Shown here piece after piece: positions 56,537 through 64,000 of a stretch of 64,000 nucleotides of DNA (its first letter is position 1; each line of letters begins with the position of its first letter). The notes under the pieces were generated by a model, which was not told where the DNA came from, did not search any database, and worked only from the letters and a program-made list of their open reading frames with translations. A program made the position numbers and the translations under genes. The stretch comes from Phialocephala subalpina (Eukaryota; Ascomycota; Leotiomycetes; Helotiales; Mollisiaceae): positions 104,936 through 168,935 of the forward strand of contig FJOG01000052.1 in the NCBI GenBank assembly GCA_900073065.1, read 5' to 3'.

Positions 56537-57489
56537 CTCTGTGCCTTTAGCTTGGGGCTTGAGTTTGAGATGAGATTTGCTACGAAAAGAGAATAGGAAA
56601 AGCGAGAAATCCAAGTAAAAAATTGAAACGAGAAGGGAGTGGAGGGAGTAAGAGTCATGGAGGACGTGAAGACATCGTGCAAATGATCAGTGAGAGCTGA
56701 CCCGGGTTCATTGAGTGTGGCATTGCTTTCAAGACAACACGTGCAAAAGAATGAGCGTGAGCGTTGTGAGCGATGGATTTGTCCCTTATATCATTCTTAA
56801 GACTTTGATGTTGCTGTGATGGTTGGTCGAGTCGGAAGAGTTCGTGACGCTGGCACGCGATCTTCTCCGATGACCTCGTGACCATTGCACGTGCAACTCA
56901 AGAACACCCTCTATAGCTATTTATAGACTTCGAGAAGGCAGCAACGAACTTCTTCACTATAGAGTACATGTACACCTGCCATTCCCGTCAGCATGGTTCA
57001 GAGTGTCGTAGTATCAGAGGGCCGACCTTCACTGAGGATTGACACGTGATACCTCCAACTTTCAATCACCTCCTCCCAGGTTGTACCCTATCTTGAATCC
57101 TGAGGCAGCTTATTAGGTTTGCTCCCTAAGACCGATCATTGCAGGTTTCGGCCTCCCATTCATTGAGTCTGTAAATGCTCAGCCTTCTTGTGGCATTCCT
57201 GCCTCGCCAATCACGGCTTACCCTGTCCCCTTCTTTCCACACCAAGTTTTTGGATTTCCAACACCATGAGGTAAAACAGAGCGAATCGAAGGCGCGGGTT
57301 TGCAGGGCACGTTCACCTCCCCGGCCTCCAAATGAGACCTTGAGCCGTGAAATTGCGAGTGCAGCCGCGGCTTTCCGTGCGTGCCAGTGGGCGGTTTCGA
57401 GGCTTTGAGACTTTGAGATTCCATTTCGGCGGTCGAATAATCATCAACTGGGTAGGATTATTTGCCCAGTGACGACATGAATCAAAGGT
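56537..57489. other. Intergenic
   Basis: No supported gene; several CACGTG-type hexamers (near 56735 and 57046) occur in the shared flanks. Confidence 0.45.
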
Positions 57490-59074
57490 TCAGCTTCCTA
57501 TTGCGTTCTTGGATTGGTGCTTCGGGTCCTTCGACCCGGTCGGTAGACGGTCATCAACATCTTTAATTCGTTCCTCACCCCACTCCTCGTCTTTCGGCCA
57601 CCTAATATCCAGAACCCCAGATTCAATCTTCACCAGCTTTACCAAATCATCTCCTTCCGGTGTCGGCACATGGACGCTCCAGACTCGGGCAGTCCTCCAA
57701 CTAGGATCCGAGGCACTGCTTCTAGACGAAAGCAATGAGAATTTGAACTTTGGGACCATTTGATGCATGAGACTCCGGAGTGCAGGCATGGAAGAACAGA
57801 TCATTGCGGCGCTGAGTTCAAGAGCTGTCCAAATCGTGACTGAAACGTAGTCCCAGGTTGGGTCGATGGAATTGCCGAAGACGAGGAGGGATTGGAGCCG
57901 GACGATTGAGACAATGCAGCCACTATCTACATGTAAGCAGAAGGTGCAGGAAGAGGAATAAATGACGTACAAACCACCAACGGCAAACATGAACGCCACG
58001 CCAACCTTCCTCCTAATGTCCATGTTCAACTTGACAACGACCGGAATCGGCAACACGATGATCATGATATCTTGGGCGATACTCATCCCACTATTCGCAT
58101 ACGCAAGCGCGTTCTGATTGAGGCAAGCTCCATCCTTGATGTCCTTGTCCCAGAAATATGTGACGGGATGGCATTGGAATATCGTAAGAATCGAGATGAT
58201 GGCTGTGCTGAGAATTGTGATGCATATCAATGTATGGACGCCAATTCGAAACCATTCTTGGTGCTGGAAGATTCGCAAGTAGAAAGCGAGGATTGATATC
58301 TTCGTGAGACCAAGAACGACGACGTAGATGTTCTCTGCGATGTAGACTGATGTGGTCAGCTTCGATGGGATGAAAGCGGGTACGGGGACTGACAATGCTT
58401 CAAGGCTTGAAAGAGATCACCGTTCTGGAGGCTGTAGACGTGTTTTCCGAAACCATCATGTGCAACTTGAAATATTAGCTGAGAATAGATATGGAACATG
58501 TGAATGCGTACAGGCGATTACCATGGAGTTTGAGCAAAAGGACATCGACTGCCACTATCAGCTAAGATCTTCAGACAGGGAAGCACATACCAGAGCAAAG
58601 ACAATGATGTAATCCTCAAGAGCGAGTTTCTTGTCCAACGCCTTCGATACCACACGAACCAAGACAACGAACCCAGTGGCAGTCAGGATCGTAATGAAAA
58701 CATCGATGAGGAGGTCGGTTCTATTTTCGAACGGGAGTTGGCAACTCTGAGCTGAGACCTTCGAAAGAGCTTCAGCATGTCAGCAAGACTCTCCGTAACA
58801 AAAAGATGAGCTCACCTAGAGTCTCCGCCATCGTACAATTTGCTAGCATACATGCTGCAGATAGTTGGGGTAGGGTTTTGCTGGCACATTGGCAGGTTAT
58901 ATTGGCGAGAGTGCATCCTACTGCTGGGGCCGTTTGGGCCAAACAAGTCAACTTCACTCCGTCAGCAGAGTCTGCCAAGAAAGATATGCTACTCACTGCA
59001 CATGATAGATCAGATTGACTGTGAACTGCCGACGCAAAGCAGAACAAAAACAACAGAACCCACTTGAGGTCCAT
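57490..59074 (-). CDS. CFEM-domain Pth11-type seven-helix receptor-like protein
   Basis: Six exons are read: 59074-58997, 58951-58816, 58769-58591, 58478-58394, 58346-57971 and 57922-57490. They join to 428 residues. The signal peptide MDLKWVLLFLFCFASAVHSQ leads into a CFEM domain whose Cys order is complete once a 45-bp intron is removed: SCALTCLAQTAPAVGCTLAN, ITCQCASKTLPQLSAACMLA and NCT, then SAQSC as the eighth. Seven helices follow, including LLIDVFITILTATGFVVLV, LEDYIIVFALLIFQVAHDG, FYIAENIYVVVLGLTKISIL, YLRIF and MFAVGGF. The last exon adds a soluble tail rich in charged residues. In known fungi such proteins act at the plasma membrane in surface or host sensing (Pth11 of the rice blast fungus) and CFEM may bind haem or surfaces; the role here is inferred. 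The gene is intact. Confidence 0.9.
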
Positions 59075-60746
59075 GTTCCAACATAGTGCCTACAAAACTG
59101 GTGTCGGCGGATTCCCACAGAAGATGAGAAATCTTTTATTCTGGATCTATGCAGAGTCTTCGCCACATGACATCAACGAACGCATTGGACCCGGACACGA
59201 GTCTGCAATGCAGCCGGAAGACCCTCGAAGCTTGATGATTCGCGAGAGTTAAATTTAAGCTTTCGCTCTGAAAGAACAAGACTCATGGAAGCACGATCCG
59301 TCCAATCGCCTAATAGCCTTGAGGCAATAAGGTTGGTTCTATGTTTTCAAAGTGGTCGCAGTGCTCAACCGTTCGTTTGGAAGACGATGAAACATCGAAT
59401 GAACCATTGGGACGGGATATCGTCTGAGGGTCTGTTAACCAATCTGGTCGTTGCATGATAGCCTACTTGTTCATGACTACACAGAGTTCAGAGACGAGGT
59501 GAAGCAGATCGTCGGTTCGATGATCCGAACGAAACAAACTTGAAATGAACGTAAAATTAAAACATGCTTCAATGGTGATGCACTCGCATCGCCAACTGCC
59601 AAGAAGAAGGAACCAGAGGGAATGAGCGCGTAGCCTTGAAGGCTTGATACAAAATTTCTTGAGTCAACTGGAACGACAGGAAGGAAGGGGGAAGAAGCTC
59701 GAGTCGAGACGAAGATCGCCAGGTAAATGGAGCTCGACCTTAGTCAGCAAGAGGGACCAATGGTAGATCATTCTTTTTCAACGACTCAATTCCCTCCATG
59801 AAACATCATGGTCAGAGCATGCGAGCGAGATCAGCAATGCAAGAACGGTCTTTTCGAACCCTACCTCGAACCTCCAACGCCCACGCTCGCCCCTCCAACT
59901 CCGACGCCTCGCAACCAGGAAGCTACGATCCAAACATCCTTTCTGGGAGACTGATCGAAAGCGTGGATACTCTGCCGTCTCTATACAAAGCAAAATATCC
60001 AGAAGAAAGCGACAACAATCGAAAAGACTCGCGCGGAGTATCATGAAGCAGTTGTCTCCTGGATAAGAAGATACTTAATTGTGAGAAGTAAGGAAACTCT
60101 CTCTCGACGAGATAACCTTACCCGGATTGCAACAGATAGTTGAATCTTCGAAGTTGGAATGTGCGCCTGATTGTGCGACGCCAGCTCATCGCACTCCTTC
60201 CCGAATCAATGTGGGACGGACGAGACTGTTGCGTCGAGGACACTGTTCTTCGCACAGGTTGAAATCTTTGGCAAGGTTCTTTTTCAACAATTCCGAGGAG
60301 GCTGTTACATCTTCGTCCAAGCAGAATTTTACCACATTGCATTGGATCCAATGATCCAGGTGCACGATCACAAGCAAAAGAAGTATGCTAGGCAGCTCCC
60401 ATCGCTCGATTTATTTGTGGCATCACGGGTAAATTTTCTTAGTAGGCGGAACACATCTAAGCTTCGCCATTGTATCGTTTCTGTTCAAGTTCCAAGAGAA
60501 AAGCCCAAAGTTGAACGGGATTATTATCTGATCATCTTCCATACTATCATTTGACATTTGCGTTTCATTCCTTTATCATCCCATGTTCATCGTTTCAAAC
60601 ATGGTGTACAGTATCCCCTTATCCCCAAGTAAAGCACATTCAATACTTTTTCAAAGAATTTCAAAACTGAGGGAAGCTCTGCGCAGTACCCTCATCGCCT
60701 CTATGCATTGCGCTTCTAGGTCTTCAACCAGCTTAGTTCTTGACTC
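59075..60746. other. Intergenic, no supported gene
   Basis: ORFs of 60-127 codons overlap on both strands. The 82-codon ORF at 59798 plus has a Ser/Arg-rich, protein-like composition but no motif and is countered by an 88-codon antisense ORF. Confidence 0.45.
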
Positions 60747-61484
60747 CTAGTGGGAGAGTCTGTCTGAGATCTGATAGCTCAGCTGCACCACATCCCGGAG
60801 ATGATTATACGTTTCCATCACCGTCATATTGTAATCAACAACAAAATCATCCACCTCGGGCGAGATAGCACAACCCACTACAGAAAAGATCTTATCCCTT
60901 GGGTCCGTGCTTGCCTTTTCCCGCAATCCATGAGCGACATCTAGAAGGTCTCGAGAAGGGCGATGACTTGACCCATGCAGTCTATCCATATGTTGACCAA
61001 TCTGCAAATCGAGTAAGTCGAGTAGCGGACTCATGTCGACGGTTCCAAGTCCAGCTTGTTCCCATTGTGGTGAGATTTCCGCGAATTTGACCATACGTTC
61101 GATGCGTCGGACGAGCAGGTAGTTATTTGTCCATGAGAATTGATGGTGTCCGCATATCATGGTTGCCTTCTTGGAGACTGCAGCCTCTTGAACGACCCAT
61201 ATTCTTCGAAACCAGTCTCGGTTCATAATGCAGCTCAATCCAGCTCGGACCAGGCATTGAGGATAGCTCACCCGGGGCGGAGTACTGGCAGCGTCGTTGT
61301 TGGTCGCGAGGTATGACAGGATCTCGATGCCCATAGCACTGTCATTAGTGGCGGTTCCGAGCCAGATGTTGACGTTCTTCGCGTAGTGGTATATTGACGC
61401 CATCATTTTGACTTGCGTGCTCTGCCCCAGAATGTCCGTCTGGTTGATGCAGAATCGATCGACCCCGGCGAGTAAAGTCGACAA
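60747..61484 (-). pseudogene. 5'-truncated HET-domain gene
   Basis: A minus-strand frame of 245 codons starts inside the HET domain. RFCINQTDILGQSTQVKMMA corresponds to the (D)ALCINQ block. It continues with IYHYAKNVNIWLG, NRDWFRRIWVVQEAA, ASTDPRDKIFSVVG and VDYNMTVMETYNHLRDV. The ALSYxWG core and everything before it are absent. Upstream (61485-61690) there is no matching sequence in any frame, and an A+T block follows. The C-terminal half usual for HET genes is also missing after about residue 245. It is therefore a fragment, probably cut by insertion or rearrangement beside the repeat block. Confidence 0.75.
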
Positions 61485-61689
61485 GCCACCCCGAACAGAT
61501 CCTTGGGCCCGTCCTCTATAAGGTAGTAAAGGTTCGAGAGAAGAAGATAAGCCAGCTTACTAAGAGAGGAATATTTGCAATGGCGAGAAGATGAGAAGAA
61601 GGAGAACTCTGAGGAAGAATGGCTAGAGTATAATCACGTGGCTCCCAATCACGTGTGACCAATAGCCACATGACATGCCGATGTCACGC

Positions 61690-62420
61690 CTCATTTTATT
61701 ACTTAAGAAATATAGTTTCAAAGATATTATTAAATTATTAAAGGCTGATAATAATTATAAAAAATAATTATATAAATATTTTCAAATAATTAAATAATAA
61801 TAAAGTTTTTTTTCAAGATTTAAAATATATAAAAATACTTTAAATTATAGGGTAATTAGGGATTATAAAAGTTACACCGGGTACCTAAGGTTATATATAA
61901 ATATTATACTTTTAAATCTTTATATCTTAGGAATTAAAAGTTATATTAAGAATTAATTTAATATAATAAAATCATAAGATTTTATTAAGGAATAAATATA
62001 ATATACTTTAGTAAAATATTAGTTATAATAATTATTTAATGTTTTAAATATTAATTTTTGCCAAGGAATATTAAAACCTTATATATAAGGATTTTAAACC
62101 TTAGAATCTTATTTATTTATTATGGGTTTTATTATATATAATTATTTTATCCAAAGTAAATTTTATAAAAAATAAATTTTAAATATTATAATTAATTAAA
62201 TAAAAGTATATTCAAAGAATATTAAATTAATTAATAAGATTTATACGTAACCCGATAAAAAATTTAGCGTTGGGATATAATTATATTAATACAAAAGAAA
62301 TTCAATTCAAAGATTTAATATTAATAAATAATTAAATTATTTTAAAAAAATGAAAATAATTATTTAATAATTTATATTATAATAATTAATTATTATATTT
62401 AAAAAACCGAAAACGCTATT
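61690..62420. repeat. A+T block, probable RIP-mutated sequence
   Basis: About 0.7 kb of very A/T-rich DNA without ORFs, starting about 200 bp upstream of the truncated HET fragment. Base composition relaxes toward normal between 62420 and 63150, where no gene is seen either. Confidence 0.65.
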
Positions 62421-63212
62421 TGAATGCATTTAATTAGTTCTATAATCCTATAAGGAAATATTTTTTGCGCTAGTTTAAACCGGTCTTTGATTGGCTTTTG
62501 GGGTCATGGCCCGGTTTTTGGGGTTGATGGGGTAGTTGGCGAGCCAATGGGGTAGCTCGCGTAGGTCGGGTAATCGGGGTCATGAAAAAAACTTTGGCGT
62601 TGGGAGCCTTTATATTAGAGTACAAATTATAAAGTAAAATCCCCATTTTTAAAGTTTTGGTAGGGATAATAAATGCTAAAAGAAAAGGCTTTTAATAAGT
62701 TAGTGTTTACGCCCGGCAATAATATCGACACCCGATAATAGTATTAATACTTAACAATAGTATAACTGGTCACAATAAGATCTCATGACTCAGCCTAACT
62801 TAGTTTAGCGTGTAAATATACGTGGCACTTAACTAACAAATCCTTTAATTTCCTTTGCAATGTTTCTATCTATCTTATAGCTTTTTGTTATATCGATCTG
62901 ATAAAATTATCCCCCCTTCATCTCCCATGGGATGGGGAATAGGTTATTACCTGGCTATATTAATTCTTGATGAAATACGCCCAAGGTATGAGGATTTAGC
63001 TCTCACGACGCACATTGAACAATTACTATAGTAAGCAATGTCGTGCCCTGTTATAACTGCTGGGGTTGCCACCACCAAAGGGTAGCACATCTTCCTAGTA
63101 GAAGTATTGGGTTGGTTGTCTGATTGACTTATGCGATCTTAGTGCCCCCCGGTCCCCTTGTTGTCTTACTAGCTGTCTGCTTTGAAGGAGCTCAGCAAAG
63201 ATATATGTCGAG
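62421..63212. other. Transition zone upstream of kinase relic
   Basis: Mixed composition with G-rich phrases near 62480-62580 (GGGGTCATG occurs twice); no gene is seen. Confidence 0.4.
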
Positions 63213-64000
63213 ATGCCTCGCCACGAACGTGCGCCCGAATCCCATCAGTCGATTGAATCCTCCGAGGAGGCTCAAACGCAATCCCAAGGCGTAAGATTTG
63301 TCCACTCGAGTGCGGAGCCACAGTACAAGAGAGGCGAGAAGGCTGGACAGGGAGCGGATGGCACCGTTTACTATGCCGAGTCGTCGGTGGATCCTTCAAA
63401 CGCCTATGCTCTGAAGGAAATCGGCATTCATGGAAACACAAGAAAGTTCTTCTCGCTGTTAAGAGAAATCAAACACCTCAAAAAGTTCAACTATTACAAT
63501 GTTTTACATTTTGAGGATGCCTACTACACTAAGGATAGTGTTAATCGAATCTCTGAATTGTGCATAATCATCACACCCTATGCGCCATGGACATTGGACT
63601 CCTTCCTTTTGAATATGGACAAGGAGGATTATAAGGAATAGTGGCCATAGTATCCTGTCAGCTCTTTTCCTGGACCCTGGCACGATCTCATTATTGGATT
63701 ACTTGACGGATTGAATCATATCCATGGGCAACTGCCTTATGCAATTAAGCATCGAGACTTGAAACCAGAGAACATTCTTATTTCTCTAACTTCCGACGAG
63801 GGCCCTAGGCCGATCATCGCCGATTTCGGAAGTAGCAAGGAGTTCATTATTGGGGCTGCAACGACGCATGAGCGCTATACAAAAATGTACGAAGCACTAG
63901 AGCAGATCAACCCCCCCAAAGATAAAGACCCTCAATCAACACTTAAGACGGATATCTTTCAGATGGGTTGCTGCCTTATATAGGTTGAAAGTGCGATGTG
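63213..64000 (+). pseudogene. Protein kinase gene with three premature stops (continues past right edge)
   Basis: One frame, read through stops, shows a protein kinase domain. Glycine loop GEKAGQGADGTVYYAES, ATP-binding Lys in AYALKEIG, LREIKHLKKFNYYNVLHFED, catalytic loop IKHRDLKPENILIS, and metal-binding ADFGSSKEF. TAG stops lie at 63639-63641, 63648-63650 and 63981-63983. The second replaces a Trp expected in a WPWYP-like phrase (TGG to TAG). The third follows MGCCLI where the kinase domain would go on (VESA continues the frame). No splice sites remove the first two. All catalytic residues remain, so decay is recent. The end of the domain lies beyond the window. Confidence 0.8.

Noticed and set aside
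59798..60046. 82-codon Ser/Arg-rich ORF
   Set aside because: No motif, and a longer antisense ORF covers the same stretch.
1..64000. tRNA genes
   Set aside because: GTTCGAA-like phrases were examined (for example near 230 and 12700) but they fall in coding sequence or lack a matching acceptor stem.

Overview
This window is nuclear DNA of a filamentous ascomycete (Pezizomycotina). A Helotiales/Leotiomycetes-type genome is my best guess, but that is inference. The support is intron-rich genes with short GT..AG introns (about 40-150 bp), gene families confined to filamentous ascomycetes (HET domain, CFEM/Pth11-type receptor, LaeA-like methyltransferase, MARVEL protein, PDR transporters, STAND/NLR proteins), and blocks of nearly pure A+T next to nonsense-riddled gene relics, as expected of repeat-induced point mutation (RIP). 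I see no bacterial features, CRISPR array, tRNA or rRNA.

Layout. 1-2331: 3' part of an SPX-EXS (SYG1/XPR1-like) gene. 2900-4252: decayed LaeA-like methyltransferase. 4640-7178: large fungal multi-pass membrane protein; a 5'-truncated relative lies at 16745-17510. 9805-10263: decayed secreted-protein relic. 10659-11700: short-chain dehydrogenase of the sorbose/xylulose-reductase type. 12949-16146: long disordered single-pass membrane protein. 18345-20100: transposon debris (a MITE, a hAT transposase tail, two minisatellites). 20411-22327: secreted type-B carboxylesterase with a 5-nt microexon. 22540-24550: 2 kb A+T block. 24623-31756: two HET-type genes separated by an exact 250-bp duplication and a second A+T block. 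33386-33913: small Gln-rich, Cys-tailed protein. 35290-36361: MARVEL-type protein. 37011-40824: divergent effector/NLR pair sharing an amyloid-like motif. 42720-48024: frameshifted gene plus a group of small uncharacterised genes. 49211-54020: complete PDR transporter. 54974-55473: second exact 250-bp duplication. 55493-56536: basic low-complexity protein. 57490-59074: CFEM-GPCR. 60747-61484: 5'-truncated HET gene. 61690-62420: third A+T block. 63213 to the right edge: kinase gene with three premature stops.

How the parts relate. The conserved genes (SYG1-like, SDR, esterase, MARVEL, PDR transporter, CFEM-GPCR) are intact once introns are removed. The accessory genes are often broken, by G:C-to-A:T type stops or by one-base deletions in short homopolymers. 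From 24.6 to 61.5 kb the window looks like an allorecognition/innate-immunity region: two HET-type genes, one HET fragment, and an NB-ARC/TPR receptor beside a SesA-like effector relic. The receptor N-terminus and the effector C-terminus carry the same short motif (NSGFQA..ING.V), the layout known for fungal NLR/effector amyloid signalling. Two exact 250-bp tandem duplications and one 600-N gap inside TPR repeats are cautions about the assembly. All exon coordinates were worked out by eye.
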